Shown here piece after piece: positions 34,714-45,646 of a stretch of DNA of 64,000 nucleotides (positions within the stretch are counted from its first letter, which is position 1; the number at the start of each line of letters is the position of its first letter). The stretch is taken from NCBI GenBank assembly GCA_020740485.1, contig DYMN01000006.1:27840-91839 (forward strand). The letters are read 5' to 3'. The position numbers were made by a program, and so were the translations under genes. The DNA comes from Polaribacter sp. Lineage in GTDB: Bacteria; Bacteroidota; Bacteroidia; Flavobacteriales; Flavobacteriaceae. The notes beneath the pieces are model-generated. The model ran no database searches. It was not told where the DNA came from and saw only the letters and a program-made list of their open reading frames with translations.

Positions 34714-35469
34714 TTAATTAATTTCAAATTTAATAGGCAAACTATAATTAACTCTAACTGCCTTGCCATTCATTTTGCCGGGTTTCATTTTTGGTAATTT
34801 ATTCACAACCCTTATAGCTTCATTTTCCAAACTTTTATGCGTACCTCTTGCAAATACGCTTTTTATTTGTCCATTAGCATCTACTTTAAAGGTAACGTTA
34901 ATTCTTTGAACACCTTCAAGTCCTAAAGTCTGTGCAATTTCAGTATCGAAGTTTTGGTTGATATATTCCGTAACTTTCTGACTAAAACATTTTTTTAGCT
35001 CATCATTATTTCCTTTACAACCCGGAAATACGGGAGCTTCGTCTACAAGTATCAAAGAAACCTCATCTTCGGGCTTCAAATCTTCCGGCACAATTTGTTC
35101 CGGTATATTCGTAATTAGTAGTCGTGTATTTTTTGTGGGATCTAAAACATCTGTGTTAATAACCGGTTCATCAATAGGAACATCATCCTCTTTTATATCA
35201 AATTGATCCAAGACCAGAATTTCGGGTTGCTTGTAATCCTGCTTTTGTGGTTCATCTTGATTTGTTTCCGGTGGAAATTCATCTAAAGGAGAAGATGTAT
35301 CGGGAAAATAATCCACAGTAACTTTATTGTCATACGTTTTAGATTCAATAGCTAAGTATGCCATGAGCAAAGCAAAAACAAATCCTAATTGTATAAAAAT
35401 ACCGGATGATTTGCGTTGTACCTCATCTTTTTGAAGATTTGGTTTGTTTTGGTTTTGTGTATTATTCAT
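34714..35469 (-). CDS. TonB family energy transducer
   Basis: TonB proteins couple the inner-membrane proton gradient to outer-membrane receptors. Residues about 20-45 are the membrane anchor (GIFIQLGFVFALLMAYLAI). A Pro/Asp/Glu-rich periplasmic spacer follows. The flavobacterial motif DEAPVFPGCKGNNDELKKCF precedes the C-terminal TonB_C domain (GVQRINVTFKVDANGQIKSV ... VNYSLPIKFEIN). It is a paralogue of the next gene upstream. No exbB or exbD lies nearby. Confidence 0.92.
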   Translation of the reverse strand: MNNTQNQNKPNLQKDEVQRKSSGIFIQLGFVFALLMAYLAIESKTYDNKVTVDYFPDTSSPLDEFPPETNQDEPQKQDYKQPEILVLDQFDIKEDDVPIDEPVINTDVLDPTKNTRLLITNIPEQIVPEDLKPEDEVSLILVDEAPVFPGCKGNNDELKKCFSQKVTEYINQNFDTEIAQTLGLEGVQRINVTFKVDANGQIKSVFARGTHKSLENEAIRVVNKLPKMKPGKMNGKAVRVNYSLPIKFEIN

Positions 35470-35585
35470 ATTATATTAGTTTTTATTGCTTTTTTATTGC
35501 ATAATCCACGTGTAAAATAGGAATGAAACAACAAATAAAGCAAATTGTTAATAATATGTTAAACACAAACTTTGTGCCAAAAACA

Positions 35586-35614
35586 AACCGCTATGAGGTA
35601 TGCTCATAGCGGTT
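35586..35614 (-). terminator. Terminator between the tonB paralogues
   Basis: AACCGCTATGAG / CTCATAGCGGTT, 12 bp with a 5-nt loop. The minus-strand transcript then reads TTTGTTTTT. Confidence 0.8.
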
Positions 35615-35639
35615 CAATTATATATCATGTATTTGGAAA

Positions 35640-36368
35640 TTACTCCACTAAAAAGGTAATAGGTAAATTATAAGGAACCGCAACCGCTCTTCCTCTTTGT
35701 TTTCCTGGACTTAGTTTAGGTAATAATCCGGTAACTCTAACAGCTTCTGCTTCTAAACGTTTGTGAGGGGCTCTTGCTTGAATATTGGTAATATTACCGG
35801 TTTTATCAACTTTAAATCCAACGTTTATTTTGTATTTCCCGGGTTCCAAACCTACTTCATTGGTTAAATCAGTATTAAATTTACTGGTTATAAAGTCTTT
35901 CACCTTTTCAGAAAAACATTTTTTTAGTGCTTCTTTATCTCCTTTACATCCGGGATAAACCGGTACATCTTCGATTATATTGAAGGGTACGTCTTCCACC
36001 ACATCTTCTTCTTCTTCCACTTCTTGAATATCGTGAATTACCACAGCCTGCTTTTCATTGGTTTCTGTAGATTCCACCACTACTTCCTCAATTTTCTTAT
36101 TGTCTTCAACCACTTTAATGTCTTCAATCACAGGTGGTGGTGGTGGTAAATTTTCAGGTTTGTTTTCTTCTATTTTTTGCTCAGTTTCAGGAATATCTTC
36201 CTCGTTATTCAATTGTTTGCTGTCTTCAGCTTGAGCGGTTGTTTCGGCTTCTTTTGATTTCATTTCAATTGCTGCGTAAGAAATGATTAAGGCTAATACA
36301 AGTCCTAATAACATGAATATCTTGCTGAAACTCTCTAAATTGGCTTTTGGATTTTTTTTTGCTTCCAT
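35640..36368 (-). CDS. TonB family energy transducer (paralogue)
   Basis: 242 residues with the same plan as its neighbour: anchor at about 18-40 (IFMLLGLVLALIISYAAI), a long Glu/Pro-rich spacer including LPPPPPVIED, the EDVPVYPGCKGDKEALKKCF motif and a TonB_C domain ending in VPYNLPITFLVE. A 170-bp gap with a terminator separates the two, so they are transcribed separately despite tandem duplication. The receptors they serve are not known. Confidence 0.92.
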   Translation of the reverse strand: MEAKKNPKANLESFSKIFMLLGLVLALIISYAAIEMKSKEAETTAQAEDSKQLNNEEDIPETEQKIEENKPENLPPPPPVIEDIKVVEDNKKIEEVVVESTETNEKQAVVIHDIQEVEEEEDVVEDVPFNIIEDVPVYPGCKGDKEALKKCFSEKVKDFITSKFNTDLTNEVGLEPGKYKINVGFKVDKTGNITNIQARAPHKRLEAEAVRVTGLLPKLSPGKQRGRAVAVPYNLPITFLVE

Positions 36369-36512
36369 CTTTTTAAAGATTGTTTAATTGAGTTGCTAAA
36401 ATATAAAATTTTATAAAACAAAAAATAATTTTAGTGTTTTTTTATTTAATTGTTTTTTATTATTAATTTTTGTGCGATATATTGTTAATTATAATGCTAA
36501 TAATGCACTCAT

Positions 36513-36914
36513 TTACTTTAAATACTGATTATTTTTTTTAAAATTCTTTTCACGAGTTACGTAATAAAGTAATGAGCCTATTAATAAACCAAGTGCATTA
36601 GCCAAAGCATCTTTCCAATCCATACTTCTGTAATTAGTTAGATACCCTTGCAATAGTTCAATAATTATACCAAATAGCACGAGAATTAAAAAAACTTTCC
36701 ATTTTTCAAAAGGTGTTTTTATGTTTTCATTGGCAAATAACCATACCATCATTAAAATAAAATAGGCTGAAAAGTGAATAATTTTATCTTTAACTAAGGT
36801 ATTTAATGGTATGTCCTCTCCTTTGACTAAACTCAAAATAGTAATTACAATTGTAAATGCTAATGCTATTAGCAGTGAATTACTTCTCAACCAATTCACT
36901 ATACGCTTCTGCAT
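36513..36914 (-). CDS. VanZ family membrane protein
   Basis: 133 residues with four hydrophobic segments and the VanZ-type motif [14 protein letters not shown], then [23 protein letters not shown]. The family is named after a teicoplanin-resistance gene, but most members have unknown roles. Its start (MQKRIVNWL) lies 35 bp inside gcvH, so the two genes overlap and are probably coupled. No alternative ATG exists before the first membrane segment. Confidence 0.85.
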   Translation of the reverse strand: MQKRIVNWLRSNSLLIALAFTIVITILSLVKGEDIPLNTLVKDKIIHFSAYFILMMVWLFANENIKTPFEKWKVFLILVLFGIIIELLQGYLTNYRSMDWKDALANALGLLIGSLLYYVTREKNFKKNNQYLK

Positions 36915-37260
36915 CCATTAATTCGGTTAATTCGTTAGGATTTGAGATTTTTATTTTTACTATCCAACCCTTTCCGTAAGGATCTTTATTTACATTTTCT
37001 GGTACGCTTTCCAAATCTGTATTAAATTCTAAAATTTCGCCTGATACGGGTAAAAACAAATCGGAAACTGTTTTTACAGCTTCTACTGAACCAAAGACAT
37101 CATTCTTAGCAATAATTTCTCCGATAGACGGTATATCTACATAAACAATGTCTCCCAATTCTGATTGCGCAAAATCTGTGATTCCAACTGTTCCAATTGC
37201 TCCGTCAACTGAGATCCATTCGTGGTCTTGAGTGTATTTTAAATTACTAGGAATATTCAT
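36880..37260 (-). CDS. gcvH: Glycine cleavage system H protein
   Basis: It carries the aminomethyl intermediate of glycine on a lipoyl-lysine. The 126 residues have the normal length. The lipoylated lysine is in [14 protein letters not shown], and the N-terminus [12 protein letters not shown] and [12 protein letters not shown] are typical. gcvP and gcvT are not in the window. It sits between sprA upstream and the VanZ gene, a neighbourhood common in Flavobacteriia. Confidence 0.96.
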   Translation of the reverse strand: MNIPSNLKYTQDHEWISVDGAIGTVGITDFAQSELGDIVYVDIPSIGEIIAKNDVFGSVEAVKTVSDLFLPVSGEILEFNTDLESVPENVNKDPYGKGWIVKIKISNPNELTELMDAEAYSELVEK

Positions 37261-37326
37261 TTTATTTAATTAATAATTGATAGGTTAATATATGATTTAA
37301 AAAATAAAAACTTAAAATGTAAACGC

Positions 37327-40300
37327 TTAGTTACCTAAAGTATATTTAAAACTCACTCCTGCACTTATGGATTGCCTTGGAAAAGAAGTTGATATTTGGT
37401 AACTTGAAGCATCTTGAATATAATACATTCCTGCTTGCAAATATTTAGTTAAATTATAATCGGCAATAAATCGCAGATTAAACATTTTTTGACCTCCGGT
37501 TACTTGATCATTTTCAATGAGTTCTTCGCCAAAATAACGAATTAGCAATAAATCGTTGCGCAAAGATACATCAAATTTTAGATTTATATCACCACTGAAT
37601 TTTATCTTTTGTCCTTGTAAACGCAAATTTGTTTTTACATCTTTAATACGATACCCAAAACCCAGTACATATTCTTTACCACTATCTTGTGTCATCGTGT
37701 TATTGTTTAAATTCAAAGTTAGAGATCTATTCACGTTAACTCTGCCGGATAATGACATTGAATTTTTTAATTTCATTTCTATTTTTACTAATGGGGAAAA
37801 TTCTTCAATCAAATTGACGTTAGTATATACTTTATCACTAAAATAGTTGCCTGACAAATCAGTTGCTAATGGATTAGCTACATTATATAGTGAATTATTA
37901 GCAAAATTAGCAATTGTATAGGCTGATTTATAGCCGTGAGTAACAGAAAAACTACTGAAATTTTTCTTAAACCAATCTAATTTCATCAAACCACGATAGT
38001 TGATTTGCCAGTTTGGCAAAGGAATTTCTCGGAATGGATGTAATTTTACAGCTGATGAAGACTGTCCTGAATAGGCAGCCAAAAAAGCAGGCAGAAGTAT
38101 CTGTTGACTTGTTTTTCCGTAACCGCCTACCGGCAAACCTGTTTGATCGGAAAATCGCTGGGCTATAATTTGTCGGTTTTGTTTAAAATTCTCAAACAAA
38201 ACATCTGCATCTTGAAAACTAGTACCTAACATAAAATAACTCATACTAAAATTTCCGGTTTCATTTCTTACTGATGGGGCATAGTAAGGTTGTTGACCGG
38301 CAAAATCAGATACAATGTCTATTTGCTCCGAATTGTTTTTTGTATAAATTTTAATGGCTTTAACATCAATATCAAAATCTTTAAAAGGCGATACTTTAGC
38401 CTGTATATCTAATTTATTATAATGGGTTTTACTGAATATTTTACTGTAATAATCTTCTGAAGCCAAACGCGAAACCATCCATCCTTTCTCTAATGCATAA
38501 TTACGAATATCTACTTGACTGCCGAAAACGAATCCGAATGTTGGCGCTAACGAACCTGAGTAATTATCTCTTCCCAGCAAACCTACTGTTGGACTGTAAC
38601 CGGGCAGCAATGTTCCATTATTTTCAGAATAACTGATTTTTATATTCTTAACAGAAGTTACTACATTGTAAATTCCTAATTTGAGTTTCTGTCCAAAATC
38701 AGCTTTTTTACTATTAGACAATAAATTAGGTTGTTTTTGATTGATTTTAGTTACAACCTTTTTTTGTTGCGCTTTTTCTTTATTATTTTCTTTATTGAGC
38801 TTATTCGCTTCGCGGGCTTTTTTATCTTTAGATCGCTCGCTTTTTGTGCGCATCAAACTTTCAAAACCAATTTCTTTATAGAATTTTTTCACATCTAAAT
38901 CTACTGATAAATTGTGCGTATTGGCATTTTGTATGATATTTCCGACTACTTCTGAATAAGCGGGTGGTGCGCCCATCCAATCGAAATCCGCAGTGTAGGA
39001 ATAATTGGATTTTACAAAACTCAACAAGGGTGTTTTATCAATAGGAATTTGGTATGAACCATCCAATACTTGATGATAGTGGGTGGGTCTTCCTAAATTG
39101 AAAAAATTAGTGTACAAGCTAATATCGTCTTCGTATCCAAAATCGTCATAAATTTGGTTATTCAGTGCTCTAAAGTCGAGTTTTATAGATTTTGTTGGTT
39201 TGAACCCGATTTTGTAATCCCAATCAAACAAGAAATTACGCTGTTTTAAAATGGGTAATTCCGGCAAACCATCGACAAGTGTTCTAGAGAGTTGTTCGTT
39301 ATAAGTCCTGAAAATATTTGAATTGAAAGAAACGTTAGTTGGAATAGGATTTATATTAAGGTCTTTTATCAATTTTAAATAAGCTCCATCAAGTGTTGTT
39401 GAATTTTGAAAAGGATTCCATTCCAAAGGTTTAAAACTATAATTATAACCTAAAGAAGTTTTCACATCTTGATTTAGATATTTCTTTACATTGTAATCGC
39501 GATGATAGATTTGGTTGTAAGCATAAGAAAGTGAGAGATTCTCTACATCGTAAAAACGCTGTTTTTTTTCGGATTTTGGGTTTCTGTTTTTCTTAAAATT
39601 GATAAGGCTAAAACTGCTTCTTTTAGTATAATCTTGTGCATCATAACGATGTGGGCTATTCTGCGCGTTGGTGTCTGCAAGTAAAATATCTTGAAACTGT
39701 GCATCGTATTTTGGGTCTCTGACTTCTTGGCTGCTACTCAAATTGACAGGAATTTGTAATGCTACTTTTTCCGGTAAAAATTTACCAGCATTAATTGAAG
39801 CCACGGCATCATATTGTTTCACGTCTTCTTGACTTCGTTCGTTTACTGATTGGTCTACATTGCCATAGCCCATCGTAGACATTCTACCACTAACCGATAC
39901 ATCCATCACATCAGACAGATTAGCATCAGCAGAAACAACAGCTGCCCAACCCCCTTCATTATCAAATTCGGAAACACGCAATTCATTGAACCATAATTCG
40001 CCTGATTTAGCATTAGCTGATTTGTTTTTTACGCCAAGCATAATGGTTTTAATTTTACCCAAATTAGGGTTCCCTTTTACCCTCACTCGGTAAGCCGCAT
40101 TTTCTCCTGAAATAGGCAATGGATATAATTCATTTAAAGCTAAACCAGCCTCAGCTCTTTGTAATTTTAATTTTTTCAACGCATCTAAATCAACGTTTAA
40201 TTCATTGGCTTGAGGCCAAACTTCATAAGGCGAGGAATTGTTATAGGGCGAAATTTTCAAGGGTTGTTCTATTTGATAATAGTTTTCGCTTAAATCACTG

Positions 40301-43300
40301 CCCAAACGTATGATGGCAACCATTTCATCATCACTAACTCCTAAATCATCCTCGGCTTCGGCGTGTATAAACATTTGTAATTTTTTAAACATACGCATGT
40401 CAAAATTTACATTTTTATACAATGCACGTCCGTCTTCCGAGCCTATTTCCCTGACTTTTAGCACTAAAGATTGTTCGTTTTGAAGTTGAATCGTAGTAGT
40501 GCCTTGCAAACGTTCGCGTACTATTCCCTGTGGTAAAACATAAGGAATGGGCTTACGGGTATCATTTTCTTCGATATTTACCACTCCGGATTCAAAATTG
40601 TTTTGATCTGACAGAGGAACGTTTCCATTTGCTAATTCATATTTGTATCTGCGCCATTCGCCACGCACCATCTCTATTTGCCCAAAACGCAAAACAATAG
40701 GCATCTTAAAACGAGAAATAAACATCCTCATAAAACGAATGGAATTAAAATTATTGATTCCTCCTATTGATTCACCATCAGAAATAGGAACCCGAAATTG
40801 ATACCATTTCGCTTGTTTTTGTATTCCATTCACATTGACATTTGTTATTCTTTCATCCACAACGTAATTTTGACCTACCACCAAATCACTCTTTTTGAGT
40901 GAAATTGAATATTGAAAATAACTTTCCACGGTACTCATGGTTTGATCTTTATTGAGGTCTTCTACATCAGGATACTGCGTAGCTGATGAATTAATTCCTC
41001 CCGGCATATTTGCAGTAGGCGAATTTCCTTGTGGTAAATTATACTTTTTATATCTCGTTAATATACTGGCATCTTCATTGTCATAAGCAGCATCTTTGAA
41101 ATATCTGTAATTATCAGAAGCCGGGTCTAATAATGCCTTTGCTTGAAGGTTAGACGGCAAAGCTTGGATGTAATCCGTATAAAAAATTCCTGTTTTCTCA
41201 TCTTGATCATTCAATCCGTCTAATCCTACGTCTTGATTTTCTCGGTGTGCCTCAACGTCATCAAAGGCGTAAAGTAAAGATTGATTGGTAGCCACTTTGC
41301 CCCAAATGCTGGGTTGCGTGTTCATAGTGCCTCCATTTTCCGGCAATCCGTTTTCATAAGATTTCAGATTGTCTTTTAAAATATCTTCAGAAATATTTCC
41401 CAAATTTAAATAAAGCGTCCCTTGGTTGCTATCTAATTGAGGGTCAAGTCCGTTAGGTAGTCCTTCGGCGTTTGTCATAGAATAGTTCAAATAAGGGTCC
41501 ATCAACCAAAATTGAATGTACTCAATGTTAGAATTTTCAAAATCGGTTACAGTCAAAGCTCTGGTAATACCTGCCCACCTATTTTCAGGGTCAGAGAAAG
41601 TTCCATCCGGGTTTAAGTTATTCGTTTCGTAATTGTATGAACCTCTTTCATTGGGATAATAAGCTAAATCCAGCGTTCTGATCGTTGATAATTCGGTAAG
41701 ATCTTGTTCATCATTAGGGAATAATTCTGATACATTAATCGTTCTTATTTCATCACGCGCTAATTCATATACGTCAACATTGGCGGGTTTGTTTTTGCCT
41801 TGTAAACCATCGTCTATGTTATACCAAGCCAGCAGAGCTCTTTTTTTACCATAGTCCCAAGAATTAGAGCTATTTCCACCCAAATCCCAAATGGGTTGAT
41901 GTTGCGGAGTGGCTGCCAAGTACCATAATTGTTGAGAGCGTAAATCCAATGGAATTTGAGAACCCTCAAAATCATCTACATAAGAAGCCGCATTCCCATT
42001 AATGTCAATGCTTTTTGGGGTTCCTGGAAGTAAATAAGCAATATCACCGCGTATAGAATAATTTGATTCTGCCTTTGTCTCGCCAAACGAAATCTTATTG
42101 GCTAATTTTGTTAAAAAATCGGATTTGTTGTTGTAGGATCCATTGAGTCCGAAAACCCAGTTTTGAATAGGCTCTTGACCATAGAGTACTTTATTAGTAT
42201 AAGGTTGTTCGGTTATATTCAAAAAAGAAGCTCCCGCTATGAGTTTGTCTGAAAACTTGTGTTCAATATCCAAACCAAAAAAACTTCTGCGTTGTTGGCT
42301 AAAGATAGAGTTTTGTTCTACAGATACTTCGATAGGCGCATTAGAGGCTTCTAAGGAAGGATTGATGATTTTTACGCGTCCTATTTGATAATCGACTACA
42401 TAATCTACCCCTTCGACTAATTCACGACCTCCACTGGTTACTCTAACGGAACCTTGAGGTACATTGAATGCTCCTAAGGCAATTCCTTGAGCACTATCTG
42501 TTTTATAATACCCTTTGATTTCATATTTATCTTTTTGTTGGTAGTTATTTTTTACTTCTGATTGGGGATATTGATATAATTCATTAAATATAAAGCCATT
42601 GTCAGCAGTTGCCGTCAGTTTAGAAGCTAAGTAAGAACCAAAGGGTTGCACTTTTGGAAAAATGACCAAACCTTTCTCCGGAATAATTGTAATACCACGT
42701 ACAAAGTCAAAATAGCCATCTCCTCCCTCTTGCGTAGATGCGCTTGAATCTAATCTATCTAAATATAATAAATTAAGCAGTGTTACATCTGCAATACCGG
42801 GCGTTTGCGCATTTTGAAGGGAATTTAAAGGTACTCCTGTATTGTCATCAGCATATAACAATTCAAATCTGAAACCTTCGGGATTTAATTGATAAGCTTG
42901 TAAGTTATACACGTTTTTCATCATCAAATTCCACATAGGAATATTAGTGTATAAAATTTCGCTACGCAATAATTTTACAACCAAATTTCCCGGCATTCCA
43001 AAGTCATTTTCCGGTATTCCATCCGATGACAATTCGCCCACTTTATATATATTAGAACTTCCATTGATCGTATATTCATAAGCAACCGCCAGCACTTCAC
43101 TATCGGCTAATCTTCTATTCAATGAAAGAAAACCCAATTCTCTATTGATATAAAAATCTGTACCTTCAACCAATCGCCTAGCGCTCTCTAGATAGGCGTA
43201 ATCTTTGCCTTGTTCCATATTAGGAGCAACAGCACTCAAAGCGTTTGAAATGGTAGCTATATTCCGTATTTCCGGATTAGCAAATACTTGATCAATGGTA

Positions 43301-44445
43301 TTCACCTCATTATCAGGTATGAAATTAGGCAAAGGATTAACCGGCACTATATTAGGGTTTCCAATATTACTACTGACGGATTCTCCTAAATCAGCAAGTC
43401 CTACTATGTTTCTCACATTTTCTGTGGAACGATTGGTATTGGTAACCCATAATTCAATTTTGGTTATTTGTACAGATGAGTTTACCAAAGGATAATTTTC
43501 TAAAGATTGATCATAGTGGTCTTTAAAGTACTGCGCCAGAAAAAAATGCCTATTAGCATCATAATCACTGGCTCTTAGTTCAAATTCTTCGATGATAGCG
43601 CCTCCTTGTGCTGTTACACTTTTAGATTGGGATTGTTGTTTAGCAAACGCTGTGGTAATGGTAGTGGGGCCGAATTGCAATTCGGTTTTAAAACCAAACA
43701 AATTTTGAGCCCCTGCAATTAAAGAATTCCGTATGGGCATACTTACATTACCGACTTCAATTTTTCTGATAATTCCATCGTCATCATAGCCAATGCTGGG
43801 ATCGAATTCTAATTTTACAATATTCTGAAAATCAAAAGTGGATTGTGTGTCATAGTTAGCCGACACTTTTAATCTCTTCCCAACCTTGGCAGCAATACTG
43901 GCACCTATATTCTGATTAAAATCAGGTATAGTAGTAGCTCTAAGAGACTCAATAATTTGAGGATTTTCTACTTTTTGATAAAGTAAACCCAATTTAACTT
44001 CAATATTCCCCTGCACATTTACCTCAATTTCATTACTTCCAAAAAGGGTTTCAAACAATTGCGAGTTTAAATAATATTTGGGTAACAAATCTTTTTGTTG
44101 TTTATCACTGTCTTTTTTGTTACCGGTCATTGCACTTACCCTATTTTTGTAGTAATCGTGCATTTCTTTTTTTAACCTGTAATTTTTGTACTCTTCTTGC
44201 GTCATTACTATCGGAAACCGAATATCGTAATTTCCGATTTTTGATACAACGATGTACTTCTTATTTTCAGCATCGTAAATCACTTCATAATTATCAAAAT
44301 CAGATAAATAAAGACTTCCGGATTGCTGTGCATTGAAGGGATAAGGTAATGGAGGAATGCTATCATTATCTACTTGTGCTCTTGCAAAACTGTATATAAA
44401 AAAAGCAAAAAAGAGAGCTGAAATTTTCAGAAAATAGTTGTTCAT
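37327..44445 (-). CDS. sprA: SprA/Sov, outer-membrane translocon of type IX secretion
   Basis: A giant 2372-residue outer-membrane protein. It forms the export pore of the type IX secretion system, which secretes gliding adhesins and enzymes; the F. johnsoniae homologue is a very large beta-barrel. Visible features are the signal peptide (SALFFAFFIYSFARAQ), the N-terminal PYPFNAQQSGSLYLSD, the internal DYVVDYQIGRVKIINP and SYVDDFEGSQIPLDLRS, and many amphipathic strands up to FKYTLGN. Length and order fit the family, with no frameshift. ruvA lies upstream and gcvH downstream. No other T9SS gene (gldKLMN, porV) is present here. Confidence 0.97.
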   Translation of the reverse strand: MNNYFLKISALFFAFFIYSFARAQVDNDSIPPLPYPFNAQQSGSLYLSDFDNYEVIYDAENKKYIVVSKIGNYDIRFPIVMTQEEYKNYRLKKEMHDYYKNRVSAMTGNKKDSDKQQKDLLPKYYLNSQLFETLFGSNEIEVNVQGNIEVKLGLLYQKVENPQIIESLRATTIPDFNQNIGASIAAKVGKRLKVSANYDTQSTFDFQNIVKLEFDPSIGYDDDGIIRKIEVGNVSMPIRNSLIAGAQNLFGFKTELQFGPTTITTAFAKQQSQSKSVTAQGGAIIEEFELRASDYDANRHFFLAQYFKDHYDQSLENYPLVNSSVQITKIELWVTNTNRSTENVRNIVGLADLGESVSSNIGNPNIVPVNPLPNFIPDNEVNTIDQVFANPEIRNIATISNALSAVAPNMEQGKDYAYLESARRLVEGTDFYINRELGFLSLNRRLADSEVLAVAYEYTINGSSNIYKVGELSSDGIPENDFGMPGNLVVKLLRSEILYTNIPMWNLMMKNVYNLQAYQLNPEGFRFELLYADDNTGVPLNSLQNAQTPGIADVTLLNLLYLDRLDSSASTQEGGDGYFDFVRGITIIPEKGLVIFPKVQPFGSYLASKLTATADNGFIFNELYQYPQSEVKNNYQQKDKYEIKGYYKTDSAQGIALGAFNVPQGSVRVTSGGRELVEGVDYVVDYQIGRVKIINPSLEASNAPIEVSVEQNSIFSQQRRSFFGLDIEHKFSDKLIAGASFLNITEQPYTNKVLYGQEPIQNWVFGLNGSYNNKSDFLTKLANKISFGETKAESNYSIRGDIAYLLPGTPKSIDINGNAASYVDDFEGSQIPLDLRSQQLWYLAATPQHQPIWDLGGNSSNSWDYGKKRALLAWYNIDDGLQGKNKPANVDVYELARDEIRTINVSELFPNDEQDLTELSTIRTLDLAYYPNERGSYNYETNNLNPDGTFSDPENRWAGITRALTVTDFENSNIEYIQFWLMDPYLNYSMTNAEGLPNGLDPQLDSNQGTLYLNLGNISEDILKDNLKSYENGLPENGGTMNTQPSIWGKVATNQSLLYAFDDVEAHRENQDVGLDGLNDQDEKTGIFYTDYIQALPSNLQAKALLDPASDNYRYFKDAAYDNEDASILTRYKKYNLPQGNSPTANMPGGINSSATQYPDVEDLNKDQTMSTVESYFQYSISLKKSDLVVGQNYVVDERITNVNVNGIQKQAKWYQFRVPISDGESIGGINNFNSIRFMRMFISRFKMPIVLRFGQIEMVRGEWRRYKYELANGNVPLSDQNNFESGVVNIEENDTRKPIPYVLPQGIVRERLQGTTTIQLQNEQSLVLKVREIGSEDGRALYKNVNFDMRMFKKLQMFIHAEAEDDLGVSDDEMVAIIRLGSDLSENYYQIEQPLKISPYNNSSPYEVWPQANELNVDLDALKKLKLQRAEAGLALNELYPLPISGENAAYRVRVKGNPNLGKIKTIMLGVKNKSANAKSGELWFNELRVSEFDNEGGWAAVVSADANLSDVMDVSVSGRMSTMGYGNVDQSVNERSQEDVKQYDAVASINAGKFLPEKVALQIPVNLSSSQEVRDPKYDAQFQDILLADTNAQNSPHRYDAQDYTKRSSFSLINFKKNRNPKSEKKQRFYDVENLSLSYAYNQIYHRDYNVKKYLNQDVKTSLGYNYSFKPLEWNPFQNSTTLDGAYLKLIKDLNINPIPTNVSFNSNIFRTYNEQLSRTLVDGLPELPILKQRNFLFDWDYKIGFKPTKSIKLDFRALNNQIYDDFGYEDDISLYTNFFNLGRPTHYHQVLDGSYQIPIDKTPLLSFVKSNYSYTADFDWMGAPPAYSEVVGNIIQNANTHNLSVDLDVKKFYKEIGFESLMRTKSERSKDKKAREANKLNKENNKEKAQQKKVVTKINQKQPNLLSNSKKADFGQKLKLGIYNVVTSVKNIKISYSENNGTLLPGYSPTVGLLGRDNYSGSLAPTFGFVFGSQVDIRNYALEKGWMVSRLASEDYYSKIFSKTHYNKLDIQAKVSPFKDFDIDVKAIKIYTKNNSEQIDIVSDFAGQQPYYAPSVRNETGNFSMSYFMLGTSFQDADVLFENFKQNRQIIAQRFSDQTGLPVGGYGKTSQQILLPAFLAAYSGQSSSAVKLHPFREIPLPNWQINYRGLMKLDWFKKNFSSFSVTHGYKSAYTIANFANNSLYNVANPLATDLSGNYFSDKVYTNVNLIEEFSPLVKIEMKLKNSMSLSGRVNVNRSLTLNLNNNTMTQDSGKEYVLGFGYRIKDVKTNLRLQGQKIKFSGDINLKFDVSLRNDLLLIRYFGEELIENDQVTGGQKMFNLRFIADYNLTKYLQAGMYYIQDASSYQISTSFPRQSISAGVSFKYTLGN

Positions 44446-44488
44446 GAGATATTTAATCTTTTTACGACTTCAATTAACAAACCTTACT

Positions 44489-45070
44489 TTACAAATTTTT
44501 TAATGCTTGTTTGATAAGCGTTTCCACATCAAATTTAGGATTTTCTTTCAATAAAATATCTATTACTCGCTCGGTTTGTTTGCGAGAAAATCCTAAGACG
44601 TCTAAAGCTGATAACGATTCTTCTCTAATTGTATTGTCTGAAACAGCAGAAACAGCATCAATTTCAACTGTTTTTAATATTTTATCTCTTAAATCTACAA
44701 TCACACGTTCAGCGGTTTTCGCTCCAATTCCCTTTACTTTTTTGATCAAAACTACGTTAGCAGATGCAATAGCTTGTTGAATTTCTTTCGGGCTCATAGA
44801 GGATAGCATGACCATAGCTGTGCCAACTCCAACTCCGGAAACGGATATCAGTTGCCGAAAAACCTCTCGTTCTGTTTTAGTATAAAATCCGTATAAAGCA
44901 TGTGCATCTTCTCGGATATGCAAATGGGTGTAAAGTTTTAAAGATTCTTCATCGGGAATTTCAGTAAAAGTATTCAGGGAGATATGAATAAAATAACCTA
45001 TACCATTGGTTTCAATGACAGCTTGAGTGGGGGTTTTTTCGATTAATTTACCTTTTACGTATGATATCAT
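44489..45070 (-). CDS. ruvA: Holliday junction branch migration protein RuvA
   Basis: It binds Holliday junctions and loads RuvB. Three domains are visible: OB fold (MISYVKGKLIEKTPT, GIGYFIHISL), helix-hairpin-helix pair (LISVSGVGVGTAMVML; KVKGIGAKTAERVIVDL) and C-terminal RuvB-binding domain (EESLSALDVLGFSRKQTERV). I chose ATG 45070 over 45088 because family members begin at MI-x-x-GKL. It lies 43 bp upstream of sprA on the same strand, a conserved pair in this group. Confidence 0.96.
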   Translation of the reverse strand: MISYVKGKLIEKTPTQAVIETNGIGYFIHISLNTFTEIPDEESLKLYTHLHIREDAHALYGFYTKTEREVFRQLISVSGVGVGTAMVMLSSMSPKEIQQAIASANVVLIKKVKGIGAKTAERVIVDLRDKILKTVEIDAVSAVSDNTIREESLSALDVLGFSRKQTERVIDILLKENPKFDVETLIKQALKNL

Positions 45071-45168
45071 ATATGAACTCGTTTTCAAATAAATATAATT
45101 TACAAAGATAAAAAATATTTAATTATATAAATTTGGATTTCAATAAAATAAGTACCGATGAATAATGA

Positions 45169-45489
45169 TTATAAAAACCGCCTGAACGACCAAAACTTTC
45201 TATTTTTTAAGTAATTTTCGTCTTTTTCAAAAGTATACGCTTCTTTTTCAAAACTGATAGAACGATAAGCTTTATCCCATTTTTTATGTTGCATCAACCT
45301 AATCAAAAACTCGGTCATATACCAAAAAAAGAAAAATACCCACAACATTTCTACTTGTTGACGAAAGTGAATTTTTTCGTGATTAATCAGTGTTTTATCA
45401 AATTGTATATCCTTGTCCTTTACAAAAATAAAGGGCCAAATCGCCATTGCAACATATTTTTTCGGGAAAAATTTGAAAAGAATAATCAT
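45169..45489 (-). CDS. Small membrane-associated protein with HExxH motif
   Basis: 106 residues, with a hydrophobic N-terminus (MIILFKFFPKKYVAMAIWPF) and a second hydrophobic stretch (MLWVFFFFWYMTEFLI). Between them is NHEKIHFRQQ, which fits the zinc-binding HExxH motif. The C-terminus is charged. Similar short proteins occur in many Bacteroidota and are unnamed; peptidase activity is not established. It is divergent from the his leader. Confidence 0.65.
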   Translation of the reverse strand: MIILFKFFPKKYVAMAIWPFIFVKDKDIQFDKTLINHEKIHFRQQVEMLWVFFFFWYMTEFLIRLMQHKKWDKAYRSISFEKEAYTFEKDENYLKNRKFWSFRRFL

Positions 45490-45646
45490 TATACAAAGAT
45501 ATGGAAGTTTTGAAAACTTAATTTGGTTTAAAAAATTTACAAAAAAGCTCTATTAGAGTACTTTTATAAAGCATCGATTACAAAAAAACAAAAAAAAATT
45601 TCTTTTTTAAAAAATAATTGTATTATTGCACCATAAATATTCAAAA

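Noticed and set aside
36880-36914. Sequence error at the gcvH-VanZ overlap
   Set aside because: Both proteins are complete and family-like at their ends, so a real 35-bp overlap is more likely.
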